Positions 26,666 through 36,084 of a stretch of 64,000 nt of DNA are shown one piece after another. This stretch comes from JAFMKE01 sp037624485 (GTDB lineage: Bacteria > Bacteroidota > Bacteroidia > Chitinophagales > UBA8649). A program made the position numbers and the translations under genes. Position 1 is the first letter of the stretch. Every line of letters begins with the position of its first letter. The notes under the pieces were generated by a model that saw nothing but the letters and a program-made list of their open reading frames with translations, ran no database searches and was not told the DNA's origin. The DNA is taken from contig JASJJC010000021.1 of assembly GCA_037624485.1 (NCBI GenBank), forward strand, positions 124,001 to 188,000. Direction: 5' to 3'.

Positions 26666-26695
26666 CAAAGATAAGTTTAATAATGCATTTTCAAA
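26666..26695 (-). promoter_or_regulatory. Complete promoter for fbp: TTTG, 18-base spacer, TATCTTTG
   Basis: On the minus strand, TTTG (26692-26695) and TATCTTTG (26666-26673) are separated by 18 bases. This is the best full match to the Bacteroidota -33/-7 consensus in the window. Predicted leader about 15 bases. Confidence 0.7.
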
Positions 26696-26709
26696 CTGAA
26701 AATTCTCAT

Positions 26710-26717
26710 TACCTTTG
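26710..26717 (+). promoter_or_regulatory. -7 promoter element TACCTTTG for lysC
   Basis: Exact TAnnTTTG match ending 14 bases before the lysC ATG. Its -33 region would overlap the -33 region of the divergent fbp promoter. Confidence 0.55.
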
Positions 26718-26731
26718 GGTAAACTTTAAGG

Positions 26732-27991
26732 ATGCAGGTATTTAAGTTTGGTGGAGCTTCAGTTAGAGATGCAGAAAGTATCAAAAATGTTGCAACCATA
26801 CTAGAGCAAAATGATGAATTAGATAAGGTAGTTGTGTTTTCTGCGATGGGTAAGACAACGAATGCCTTAGAGGATGTGGTGAATTTGTACGTAAAAAACG
26901 ATGAAAAGTACCTGCAATATCTGCATGAAATTAGAGATTATCATCAAATGGTCTCAGATGACCTTTTTGGAGTCAAGAGTCCTATTCAATATAAAATATT
27001 TGCACTTTTTGATCAAGTTGAAATGTTTTGCTCACAACATAATTCAGACAGTTATACTTTTATATACGATCAAATTGTTAGCGTTGGTGAATTGGCTTCA
27101 TCAACCTTGGTCTCTTCCTATTTAAATCATGTGGGAATTTCAAACAAATGGGTAGATGCACGTGATCTTATTAGAACGGATCGTTCTTTTACAGATGCCC
27201 AAGTAGATTGGGAAACGACCAAAACATTGGTAGAGGATAAAATTAAAGAACTTAAAGAAAAAACTATTATTACTCAGGGTTTCATCGCAAGCACTTCTGA
27301 AAGATTTACTACTACCTTAGGTAGAGAGGGTTCAGATTATACTGCAGCGGTGCTTTCTTATTGCTTGAGTGCTGACAAAATAGTAATCTGGAAGGATGTA
27401 GAAGGCATAATGAACGCTGATCCTAAAATGTTTAAGGATACTATATTGATTCCAAAAATTGCATTTAAGGAAGCTATTGAAATGACTTATTATGGCGCAA
27501 AAGTAATTCACTCCAAAACCATAAGGCCACTTCAAAATAAAAATATCCCATTGGAGGTTCGTTCTTTTCTTAGGAGCGTTAAAGGAGGGACCTTGATTCA
27601 TCGTTTCGATGAAGAGATTCAGTATCCCCCAATAATTGTTCATAAAAAGGAGCAGGTATTGCTCGAATTCTCAGCTAAAGACTTCTCCTTCATAGCCGAA
27701 AATCATATGCAAGAAATTTTTGGAGCCTTTGCTAAAGCAAGATTACGCATGAATATTATGCAGAATGGAGCTATAAATTTCCTGGCAGGTATAGACCATA
27801 ATACAGCGAAAATTGTAGAAGTCATCCATTCACTCCAATCCTCATTCAGTATAAGTAAAACTGAGAATTTAGATCTTATAACGATTCGCCATTACAATGA
27901 TGAGGTACTCAATCGAGAGCTCAATCAAAAAACCATTTTCTTAACTCAAAAGACCAATGAGACTATTCAAGTTTTATGTCAATCTAGTTAA
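26732..27991 (+). CDS. lysC: Aspartate kinase, monofunctional
   Basis: 419 residues. Phosphorylates aspartate, the first step towards lysine, methionine and threonine. The amino-acid kinase domain starts QVFKFGGASV (the usual KFGGTSV with Ala for Thr) and includes GFIASTSERFTTTLGREGSDYTAA and VEGIMNADP. Two shortened ACT-like regions make up the last 130 residues. It lacks a homoserine dehydrogenase domain. The stop codon overlaps the stop of the convergent T9SS cargo gene by 4 bp. Confidence 0.94.
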   Translation: MQVFKFGGASVRDAESIKNVATILEQNDELDKVVVFSAMGKTTNALEDVVNLYVKNDEKYLQYLHEIRDYHQMVSDDLFGVKSPIQYKIFALFDQVEMFCSQHNSDSYTFIYDQIVSVGELASSTLVSSYLNHVGISNKWVDARDLIRTDRSFTDAQVDWETTKTLVEDKIKELKEKTIITQGFIASTSERFTTTLGREGSDYTAAVLSYCLSADKIVIWKDVEGIMNADPKMFKDTILIPKIAFKEAIEMTYYGAKVIHSKTIRPLQNKNIPLEVRSFLRSVKGGTLIHRFDEEIQYPPIIVHKKEQVLLEFSAKDFSFIAENHMQEIFGAFAKARLRMNIMQNGAINFLAGIDHNTAKIVEVIHSLQSSFSISKTENLDLITIRHYNDEVLNRELNQKTIFLTQKTNETIQVLCQSS

Positions 27992-30900
27992 AGGATTAAG
28001 GTTACATTCCCTTGCACATATTCAATATCATTACTAATTTCTGAAGTATAGGACATGCTGTATGAATAAACACCCATTTCCGCTTTTTGCCCTTTAACAA
28101 AACCGTTCCATCCAGCATTAGAATCATCACTCATATATATAACTTGTCCCCATCTATCATAAATAGTGCATTGATAGTTTGAGAATCCTATTTCGCAAGA
28201 ATTAATCAATCTAAAATAATCATTAACCCCATCTTGATTTGGGCTAAATCCTGTTGGAAAAACTATTGCACATTCATTAGAGCAATTTTCAATATCAATG
28301 TAAAGTGAGTCAGATACCTGACAGCCAGTATATAATTCTTCAAAACTTACTGCATACATTCCAGAATGATTAGGATTAAGATATTGCCCTTCTGTACCAT
28401 CGTTCCAAATGAAGTTTTCTCCTTCTATTTCAGCAAATATAGTGTTGTTATCTTGCATACAAAGTGTGGTATCTTTCAGCACATCAACTGGTGTTGATTC
28501 ATTAATAGTTAGCTTTACGGTGTCATACATTTTTTCACCACAAAAGCCAGTCATAAGAAGCTGAAATGTGTATTCACCGCTTTCAATTTCATATATAGAA
28601 AGAGCGCTAGAATTCGCGCCTGAAAACACTGGGTTATTCTCTAAACCAGATAGTAAGCCATTGCTTACAATATTCCATTCGTAGTTTTGAACGTATGAAG
28701 AATTAGAACTTAAGGTATGATTGTAAACATCACAAATAGTAACATCTTCCAATTCTTCAAATACGATACTATTTGGAGATATAACAGTTATTGATTCTGA
28801 ACTTAAACAACCATTATTATCAATTCCAACTACAGTATATGTGTTTTGGGTATTACTAGGAGTATAACTTTGACCATTTACAACTTCATTATCCCAGGTA
28901 TAAGAAAGTCCACCTGTCCCCCACAATGTAATACTTTCACCTAAACATACCGTTGTATCTGAGGCAATAATTCCAATATTAGGTTGAGGATAAACAGTTA
29001 CAATTACGCTATCTTGACCTGAACATCCATTTGAATCAATTCCAAACAATGTATAGCTTGTAATGCCTAATGGAGGTGAAAAACTTACACCATCTTCAAT
29101 AGAATTTGACCATGAATACAAACTTCCGCCTAATCCATTTAATGTAATAAATTCAGTTTCACAAATATTATTTCCAGAGCTTAATACTGAAATTTCTGGG
29201 AGAGAGTTGCTTATAATTTCAATGCTATCAGAATCTGAACATCCATTAGTATCAGTACCGGTTAAGAAATATGTTGCAGTTCCTGCAGCTGGAACAAATA
29301 CTGCCCCATTTGAAATCTCATTATTCCATGAATAGTTTGCTGCTCCTGATCCTGAAAGAATTATACTGTCTCCTTCACATATGATGCTTGATGAAGTCTG
29401 AGCAGTTACCTCAGGTAATCCATTAACGGTAATCTCTATTGAATCACTTCCATGACACATAAAAGAACTATTAAAAGAAATGACACTATAAATATTAGTT
29501 CCTAAAGGCGGAGTAAACGATATCCCATTTGAAATCCCATTTGACCATGTAAATGAATTTGAACCACTTGCGGAAAGTATGATACTCTGCCCTGCACAAA
29601 CTTCCGTATCACTAGCAGCAATAGTTATAGTTACTGGGGGTAATGATGTAATTGTTGTTAATAAAGTATTGATACATCCATTAATATCTGTAGCAATTAC
29701 AGTGTAATCAGTTTGACCTTGAGCAGGTATAAAATTTTGTCCATTAGTAAGGCCATTATTCCAAGAATAATTGCTTGCTCCGCTTGCTATCAGGCTAACA
29801 CTATCTCCATTACAAACCGTATCACTACTTGAAGCGATGCTTACATTAGGTAAAGTGTTTACGATAACATCAATACTCTCAGAAATTATGCAACCATTAG
29901 CATTTGATCCTGTCATTGTATATGTTGTCGTTCCTAATGGAGGAACAAAAGCGATATTATCTAATACACCGTTGCTCCATGTAACATTTTGAACACCTGT
30001 AGAACTAAGTGTAATCGTTTCTCCAAAACAAATAGGTGATATAGGATTAATACTTGATATTGCGTTCGGATTAAAAACAACAACTACTGTGTCAAAACTT
30101 GGACAGCCATTTGAACTATATCCTGTTAAAATATACTCTGTAACACCAAATGGTGGAGTAAAAGCCACATTATCCAATACTCCATTATTCCATGAATAAT
30201 TTGAAGCTCCAGAACCAGTAAGAGTGACTAATCCATTTGAACACAAATCGTCAGTGTTAATATTTCCCACAACAGGAGTAAAATTGTTTACATTGATTAG
30301 TGTTGATTGCGAAACTGGACAGATACCATTAAAAAACGTTGTAGCTGTAAAAATTTCTGCAGTTGATGGGGAAACCATGACTAGCGTATCATTAACCTGA
30401 ACAAGATTAGGGCTTGGTGTCCAATAAATACTATCTAACGATGAGGATCCGTTTAAGGTAATTGCCTCAGCAATTCCATTACATACGAAACTAGGTGCGT
30501 TTAAGCTGAATATTCCTTGATTGTTTACTACATTGATTGAATATGTATAAGTTGAACTTCCAACTATAGGACAAGCTTCATCAGCAACATTTACTGAAAA
30601 AAATCTAAGGCCTATATCACTTGATTGCGGTGTCCAACAGAATGTAGCTGTAGGAGCAAGAGTATTATTGTTGAAAATTTGAAAGGTTGAGTTTGCAATC
30701 TCTTGATTCCAATCAATACTTAGCATTTGAGATTCAGCATCACTAAATGATAGATCAAAACAAATTTGGCTATTAGCACAAATAGATGTTACAAAGTCTA
30801 ATGAATCTATACCAGCAGTATTATTAATACCTGATGCTGTAGGTGGAACGTTCGCACAAACAGTAACATTGAATTGAATATCTCTTAGTGTTGAACCAAT

Positions 30901-31680
30901 TTTAACACCATTTCTGAATTCTTCTACCAAAATACACATTACACCTACTTGCTGTGCTGATGGAGTAAAACTTATGGCTCCAGTATTAGGGTCAATTTGA
31001 ATAGGATTTGATGTTGTCAAAGGACTAAGACCGCTAAAACCTGGAAGATACTCTACAGGGTCATTATAACCCTCGTAACAATCACTTGCACTAAAATAAA
31101 GAGAATCACCATCCGGATCATAAACACCATGATTGTATATAACTGGTTGGTTAACACAAACAATTGGCGTTGGATAATTATTAAATACAGGAGAGTTATT
31201 TAAAGTATTAATTGGCGCTGTATAAGATGCCGATAAATAAATATTTTCACTACCAGGATTCGCTAGAGTAGTAATCGAGTAGTTTCTGCAGCAAAGTGTG
31301 TAATCAAACACGATATCTGTGCAACCTGATGGAATATTAACTGTAGTAGTATAAACATGCTCCTCTATCCCAATTGTACCAGACCCAGATTGACACGCTG
31401 TAGGAAGGCCAGGACACGTTGGAGTAATATCAGTATAACCATTACGAAATGCTGTAACAACTCCAGAACCACAGCTAGAATGCCATTCGATGTCTTCAAA
31501 TGCATATAAAGGTATTCCGTTACAGTCTCTATAAAGTTTCAACGTTATATTAAATGTATTAGCACCAACTTGTGTATAGATCAAATCACCTCCTAATGCA
31601 TGTGTTGCATGAGCTGTATTTGTATTCAATAAAAATATAACCGTAAAAAGGAAAAAGAATAGCTTTCTCATAGAATCCAT
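27988..31680 (-). CDS. Secreted repeat protein with gliding-motility/T9SS C-terminal domain
   Basis: 1,230 residues from the ATG giving MDSMRKLFFFLF; the frame extends 28 codons further but lacks a signal peptide there. A signal peptide (to about residue 25) is followed by an N-terminal domain of about 270 residues (THALGGDLIY, cysteine-rich) and two cadherin/Ig-like regions. Then come seven tandem units of about 71 residues, two further Ig-like units, and a type B T9SS sorting domain with PTGFSPNQDGVNDYF and IYDRWGQVIY near the end. It should be exported by Sec, then the T9SS, to the cell surface or medium. An adhesin or structural role is likely, unproven. Confidence 0.92.
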   Translation of the reverse strand: MDSMRKLFFFLFTVIFLLNTNTAHATHALGGDLIYTQVGANTFNITLKLYRDCNGIPLYAFEDIEWHSSCGSGVVTAFRNGYTDITPTCPGLPTACQSGSGTIGIEEHVYTTTVNIPSGCTDIVFDYTLCCRNYSITTLANPGSENIYLSASYTAPINTLNNSPVFNNYPTPIVCVNQPVIYNHGVYDPDGDSLYFSASDCYEGYNDPVEYLPGFSGLSPLTTSNPIQIDPNTGAISFTPSAQQVGVMCILVEEFRNGVKIGSTLRDIQFNVTVCANVPPTASGINNTAGIDSLDFVTSICANSQICFDLSFSDAESQMLSIDWNQEIANSTFQIFNNNTLAPTATFCWTPQSSDIGLRFFSVNVADEACPIVGSSTYTYSINVVNNQGIFSLNAPSFVCNGIAEAITLNGSSSLDSIYWTPSPNLVQVNDTLVMVSPSTAEIFTATTFFNGICPVSQSTLINVNNFTPVVGNINTDDLCSNGLVTLTGSGASNYSWNNGVLDNVAFTPPFGVTEYILTGYSSNGCPSFDTVVVVFNPNAISSINPISPICFGETITLSSTGVQNVTWSNGVLDNIAFVPPLGTTTYTMTGSNANGCIISESIDVIVNTLPNVSIASSSDTVCNGDSVSLIASGASNYSWNNGLTNGQNFIPAQGQTDYTVIATDINGCINTLLTTITSLPPVTITIAASDTEVCAGQSIILSASGSNSFTWSNGISNGISFTPPLGTNIYSVISFNSSFMCHGSDSIEITVNGLPEVTAQTSSSIICEGDSIILSGSGAANYSWNNEISNGAVFVPAAGTATYFLTGTDTNGCSDSDSIEIISNSLPEISVLSSGNNICETEFITLNGLGGSLYSWSNSIEDGVSFSPPLGITSYTLFGIDSNGCSGQDSVIVTVYPQPNIGIIASDTTVCLGESITLWGTGGLSYTWDNEVVNGQSYTPSNTQNTYTVVGIDNNGCLSSESITVISPNSIVFEELEDVTICDVYNHTLSSNSSYVQNYEWNIVSNGLLSGLENNPVFSGANSSALSIYEIESGEYTFQLLMTGFCGEKMYDTVKLTINESTPVDVLKDTTLCMQDNNTIFAEIEGENFIWNDGTEGQYLNPNHSGMYAVSFEELYTGCQVSDSLYIDIENCSNECAIVFPTGFSPNQDGVNDYFRLINSCEIGFSNYQCTIYDRWGQVIYMSDDSNAGWNGFVKGQKAEMGVYSYSMSYTSEISNDIEYVQGNVTLIL
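28780..30270 (-). repeat. Seven tandem coding repeats of about 213 bp
   Basis: Within the large secreted protein, seven consecutive units of about 71 residues share a pattern: a Cys with GESITL, then SGxxxYxWSNGV, xxFxPPxGTxxYTVTG, DxNGC and SxSIxVTVN. Each unit has two cysteines, one early and one in NGC, likely forming a disulfide within an Ig-like fold. An eighth, divergent unit precedes them. The units are clearly diverged, not recent identical copies. Confidence 0.88.
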
Positions 31681-32151
31681 TTTTATGTCTAATAATAATC
31701 TCATGTAGGTATTTACGAGATTAGAATAAGATAGTTTCAAATGGATAGGTAAAACAAAGCCCAATATATGCTACGTACTCTTTTTACATGAACAATAAAA
31801 TAGGTAAAAAAAATAAATAGATTTTAAATATAAGATGTACTATAAGAGATTTAAACTCAGTGGTAATGAGGGTTTAGCTTGTTTGGGGTAAGGCCCTTTT
31901 GAATGTGAAAGTATTGTAATATTTTATGCGTTTAAGTACTAATCAGAAGTTAGGCTGGAATGACACAAAAAATATCTAATAAATTAGCTTTTCACAAGAT
32001 TATTATCCCATTAAAACCAACTTATAATAGTAGACTAATTCGTAAATAAGCCCAATTAAGCCTATGAAATGGTTTAAAAAAGGACATAAAAAAAACCCTA
32101 TTTAGATTAAATACGGCAAATAATTCTAATGGTATTAAGAAACAGAAATAG
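31681..32151. other. Intergenic region upstream of the T9SS cargo gene
   Basis: About 470 bases between the cargo gene start and the polyprenyl synthase stop, both on the minus strand. It should contain the cargo promoter, but I see no exact TAnnTTTG element near the start. No supported ORF, tRNA or strong terminator hairpin was found. The sequence is very AT-rich. Confidence 0.45.
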
Positions 32152-33117
32152 TTAATTTCTTCTTTGAATGATTAAATCTGCTAAACCCACTAATTCGGTC
32201 TTAGGCTTTGAGGTTTCTATCGCTTCAAGATTTAGTAGACTTTCATCGATTAAATCTTTCATTTTTTGGAGACAATACGCTTTCGCACCACTAGATTCAA
32301 AAATCGATTTCACTGAAGATATTTTCTCATCTTCTTCTCCACTTTTATCCTCATACCAGCGAAGTAAATTCTTTTTCTCCTCTTTACTGCCCAAATCTAA
32401 GCTAGCTATGAAAAGAAGAGTTTTCTTATTATTGATTATATCACCACCAATTCGTTTTCCAAGCTGCTTGTCACCAAAAGTATCGAGATAATCATCCTGT
32501 ATTTGAAAAGCAATTCCTAGTAATCGACCAAACTCATATATTTTCTTTTGATCTTCTTGCGATGCACCAGCTATTTTGGCGCCCATCTGAAGACTACAAG
32601 CTAAAAGAACTGCTGTTTTGAATTCAATCATTTTGATGTATTCTTCTTCAGAAACCCTTTCCAGCGTCTCAAAATCAACATCCATTTGCTGTCCTTCGTG
32701 AATTTCTACCGCTGTTTTACTGATCAAATCAAACAAATCCGCACTAGTTTTACCTTTTAGCTTACAAGCCATCTGTAAGGCTGTGATAAACATAAAATCT
32801 CCACTTAGAATACCTGAGTTTAAGCCAAATTTTTTATACACGGTTTCCTTTCCTCTTCGAACAGCTGAGTTGTCCATAATATCATCATGAACTAAAGTGA
32901 AATTGTGAAAAAGCTCAATGCCGTATGCATTCGAAATAACATCCTCAATTTTTCCACCAAACATTTCATTTGAAAATATCATCAGCAGTGGACGAATGTA
33001 TTTACCCCCTGACTCCATGGCATAAGAAATTGGCTGGTAGAGAGCCCTTGGAGTATCCTTAAAATAGACTTTATGCAGACTTTGAAACTTGGCTTGTAAT
33101 TCTTTACTATGCTTCAT
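32152..33117 (-). CDS. Polyprenyl synthetase (trans-isoprenyl diphosphate synthase)
   Basis: 321 residues. Extends allylic diphosphates with isopentenyl diphosphate. The first Asp-rich motif is DDIMD (78-82) and the second is DDYLD, near residue 213, with GGKYIRP at 38-43 and a KTA segment between. All metal-binding aspartates are intact. Chain length cannot be fixed by eye; geranylgeranyl or longer (menaquinone side chain) are options. It follows rnr by 24 bp and is probably co-transcribed. Confidence 0.9.
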   Translation of the reverse strand: MKHSKELQAKFQSLHKVYFKDTPRALYQPISYAMESGGKYIRPLLMIFSNEMFGGKIEDVISNAYGIELFHNFTLVHDDIMDNSAVRRGKETVYKKFGLNSGILSGDFMFITALQMACKLKGKTSADLFDLISKTAVEIHEGQQMDVDFETLERVSEEEYIKMIEFKTAVLLACSLQMGAKIAGASQEDQKKIYEFGRLLGIAFQIQDDYLDTFGDKQLGKRIGGDIINNKKTLLFIASLDLGSKEEKKNLLRWYEDKSGEEDEKISSVKSIFESSGAKAYCLQKMKDLIDESLLNLEAIETSKPKTELVGLADLIIQRRN

Positions 33118-33141
33118 TAAATTAAAATTATTGATAATTGA

Positions 33142-35280
33142 TTATCCAACAACCTCTAAATCTATTTGTTTATCCTTCAAGCTAGTTTTAGATACCTTAA
33201 CCTGAACCGACTCCCCAATTTGATAAATGGTCTTTGTCGTTAAGCCTGTAAGTCGCATATTCTCTTCGTCGTAGACAAAATCTTCTTGCATATTTACCAT
33301 AGCGACCATTCCCTCGCACTTATTTTCCACTAATTCTACAAAAAACCCTCTTGCGATTACACCGCTTATAATTCCTTCATATACTTCACCTATTCGAGTA
33401 GATAAATATTCTACTTGCTTATACTTAATAGCTTCACGTTCAGCTTTTTGTGATTGACGCTCCATTAAGCTAGACTGCTGACAGAGATCTTCCAATTCCT
33501 CACTAGTATATCGAGGACGATCTTTAAGTAAGGTTTGTAAAAGTAGTCGATGTACTAGAACATCCGGATATCTTCTTATCGGAGAAGTAAAGTGAGTATA
33601 GTGTTCATAAGCTAAACCATAATGACCTATATTCTTTGTTGTGTATACGGCTTTAGCCATTGAACGAACAGCTAAACGGCCAAGTACACTTATTTCGGGT
33701 TTTTGGATAATTATACCCATCAAATTATTTAATGCATCTCTTGCCTGTTCAGCATCCTTAAATGCAATGTTGTATCCAAATCGCTTAGCTACATTAGACA
33801 GAATCGTTAATTTAGACAGGTCGGGTTTGTCATGCACTCTGTATACACCGGACTGCTTTCCTCTACCCTTTTCCGCTTTACTTAAAAATTTTGCGACTGT
33901 AGTATTTGCTAAAAGCATAAAATCTTCCACTAATAAATTCGCATCAGTTCTTTCCTTAACGTAAACTTCTACAGGAACAGCATCCTCATCTAACTTAAAT
34001 CGAACTTCATCACCCGTGTCAAAATTAATTGAACCATTTTTTGTACGTTTTTCTCTAAGTGAATAAGCAATGCGGTTAAGAAATTCTAATTCATCAAAAA
34101 ATTCACCTTCTTGATTATCCAAGATCTCCTGTACTTCATGATAAGCAAATCTTTTGTCAGAATTAATTACTGTTTTGGCAAAAGAATATTCTACAATTTC
34201 ATATTTCTCATTAATTTCAAACAATACTGAAAACGCACATTTGTCCTCACCTGGGCGAAGCGAACATACTACATTAGATAATTTTTCCGGCAACATTGGA
34301 CATACTCTATCCGGCAGATATACTGAAGTAGCTCTAAACTGGGCTTCTCTATCCAAAGCACTGCCTGGGTAGACGTAATGAGAAACATCCGCTATATGCA
34401 CGCCAATCTCAAAATTCCCATTTTTCAGTGGTTTAATCGAAAGTGCATCATCAAAATCTTTTGCATCAACAGGGTCAATGGTAAAAGTTAACTCCTCCCT
34501 ATAATCCAAACGCTCTCTAATCTCATGAGTGGATATTTTTTCATTTATTTTATCCGTTTCTGCAAGAACATCGCTTGGAAAAATAATATTAAATCCTTGC
34601 TGCATAAGAATGGTACGCATTTCAAGCTCATTTGGAGAAAGATCATTTAACTTCTCCATAATTTTCCCAACTGGATTCTTTCCTGCAGTGTCATGCCAGT
34701 TAACAATATGAACAACTACCATATCACCCGTTTCACAATTCATCGTGAAGCTTTCTGGAATAAAAATATCAAATGGAATACGCTCATTGTTTGGAACTGC
34801 AAAACCGAAACCTTCCGTTTTTTGGAACTTACAGATAAACTCACCTTGGGAGTGTTTGATAATACGAATTATCTTTCCCTCGGGTTTCTTTTTGTCATAC
34901 TTTGTTAACTCTACCTCAACAACATCATTCGACATTGCATTCATGGTATGCTTTCGCTGAATTTTCACATCAGCTTCAAAATCATCAATAATGACATAAC
35001 CTATACCACTTTTTGCTAAATCAAGTTTACCTTGCAGAACTTCGTTAGGTTTGGATAAAAACTTTTTCTTGGAAATTTTACCAGTTGAACCAAAATCAAT
35101 CAGTCCTCTTTTTTCTAATCTACTAATTGCGTGTTCTATTTTTTCTGGACTATACTTTTTTGAAAAGTGACTAAGTACAGCGTCAGGGTTCATTCCTGAC
35201 TTTCTTTTCGCTTCGATATATTTTAGAATTGCTCCATCAATTCCCGAGTTACCACTCTTCTTTTTTTTCTTTCTTGACAT
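33142..35280 (-). CDS. rnr: Ribonuclease R
   Basis: 712 residues. 3'-5' exoribonuclease that degrades structured RNA. A basic N-terminus (SRKKKKKSGNSG) and a winged-helix region are followed by cold-shock OB domains (about 70-220). The RNB catalytic domain has TIDPVDAKDFDDAL with the metal-binding aspartates and HYGLAYEHYTHFTSPIRRYPD. A C-terminal S1 domain (about 630-710) completes it. Architecture and length are standard. Confidence 0.95.
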   Translation of the reverse strand: MSRKKKKKSGNSGIDGAILKYIEAKRKSGMNPDAVLSHFSKKYSPEKIEHAISRLEKRGLIDFGSTGKISKKKFLSKPNEVLQGKLDLAKSGIGYVIIDDFEADVKIQRKHTMNAMSNDVVEVELTKYDKKKPEGKIIRIIKHSQGEFICKFQKTEGFGFAVPNNERIPFDIFIPESFTMNCETGDMVVVHIVNWHDTAGKNPVGKIMEKLNDLSPNELEMRTILMQQGFNIIFPSDVLAETDKINEKISTHEIRERLDYREELTFTIDPVDAKDFDDALSIKPLKNGNFEIGVHIADVSHYVYPGSALDREAQFRATSVYLPDRVCPMLPEKLSNVVCSLRPGEDKCAFSVLFEINEKYEIVEYSFAKTVINSDKRFAYHEVQEILDNQEGEFFDELEFLNRIAYSLREKRTKNGSINFDTGDEVRFKLDEDAVPVEVYVKERTDANLLVEDFMLLANTTVAKFLSKAEKGRGKQSGVYRVHDKPDLSKLTILSNVAKRFGYNIAFKDAEQARDALNNLMGIIIQKPEISVLGRLAVRSMAKAVYTTKNIGHYGLAYEHYTHFTSPIRRYPDVLVHRLLLQTLLKDRPRYTSEELEDLCQQSSLMERQSQKAEREAIKYKQVEYLSTRIGEVYEGIISGVIARGFFVELVENKCEGMVAMVNMQEDFVYDEENMRLTGLTTKTIYQIGESVQVKVSKTSLKDKQIDLEVVG

Positions 35281-35317
35281 CTTTTGTTCTTCCTCGTATT
35301 TATATTTTTTAAAAATA

Positions 35318-35325
35318 CAAAGGTA
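35318..35325 (-). promoter_or_regulatory. -7 promoter element TACCTTTG for rnr
   Basis: Exact TAnnTTTG match on the minus strand, predicting a leader of about 33 bases to the rnr ATG at 35280. A TTTG exists upstream but is too close to serve as -33. Confidence 0.5.
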
Positions 35326-35428
35326 ACAAAAGCAAACTAGGAAGAATTATTTAAATAGAGATGGAAGCATTATCTGGGTTTCTATTAAATTTGGCATTCA
35401 ATTTGAATAGTAAAATAAAAATTGATTT

Positions 35429-35887
35429 ATGGTAAAATATATCTTGTGTTTTGTGTGCTTAAATTTAAATATAAAATCGTGTAATCTGGATCAATCAAAA
35501 CCTACGGAAATTACTTTGGAGGATAAATCAATACAGGTAACGAATATAATTCAATTGCATGATGTTTGGGCCTTAGTTGCTATTAAAGGGATAAGTTTAG
35601 ATAAAGTAAAATTTACTGCGGGAGTTCCTACCATGGAAATTTTTGCAGAAGATTTAAGGGTGCGTGGCTTCGGAGGCTGCAACAATTACTTTGCGAGCAT
35701 TAATGGTTTATCTGATAAAGACTTTTCTTTAGGACCTGTAGCCTCAACTAAAATGTATTGTATCAACATTGACGAGAATCAATATTTAAATCAATTGGAT
35801 AAAATTGAAAGCTTTCAATTGTCTAAAATGCAATTGGATTTTTATCAAGGAGATACTCTTCTCTTGAGTTTTAAGAAAGTGGATTAA
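35429..35887 (+). CDS. META-domain (HslJ-like) putative lipoprotein
   Basis: 152 residues. A short hydrophobic N-terminus ends in LNIKSC, a plausible but weak lipobox (Cys at 18). The META/HslJ domain spans about 45-150: DVWALVAIKGI, then VRGFGGCNNYFASI and LGPVASTKMYC. Members are periplasmic or surface proteins of uncertain function, linked in E. coli to heat shock and novobiocin resistance. It stands alone, with gaps of 148 bp before and about 200 bp after. Confidence 0.82.
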   Translation: MVKYILCFVCLNLNIKSCNLDQSKPTEITLEDKSIQVTNIIQLHDVWALVAIKGISLDKVKFTAGVPTMEIFAEDLRVRGFGGCNNYFASINGLSDKDFSLGPVASTKMYCINIDENQYLNQLDKIESFQLSKMQLDFYQGDTLLLSFKKVD

Positions 35888-36084
35888 ACCTAGACAATTA
35901 ATGATTAATGTCAAGATTGATTTTTTCTAGTAAATAAATTCTACTACTAGCAGATCGATGAGCTGAATGAATAAGCTATCTAATTTTGTATACACACAAT
36001 ACACGAATCTGTTAATCGTTCTATTGAGTAGTTCGATAAATCACGAAAATCGGTGTCTATCTTTACTTAAGTTTTAAAACCTTT

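Noticed and set aside
29063..29992. Two similar plus-strand frames (29063-29335 and 29771-29992) with related sequences
   Set aside because: Their similarity is produced by the tandem repeats of the secreted protein on the other strand.
34529..34960. Several overlapping plus-strand frames opposite RNase R
   Set aside because: Antisense shadows of rnr; none has a recognisable domain.
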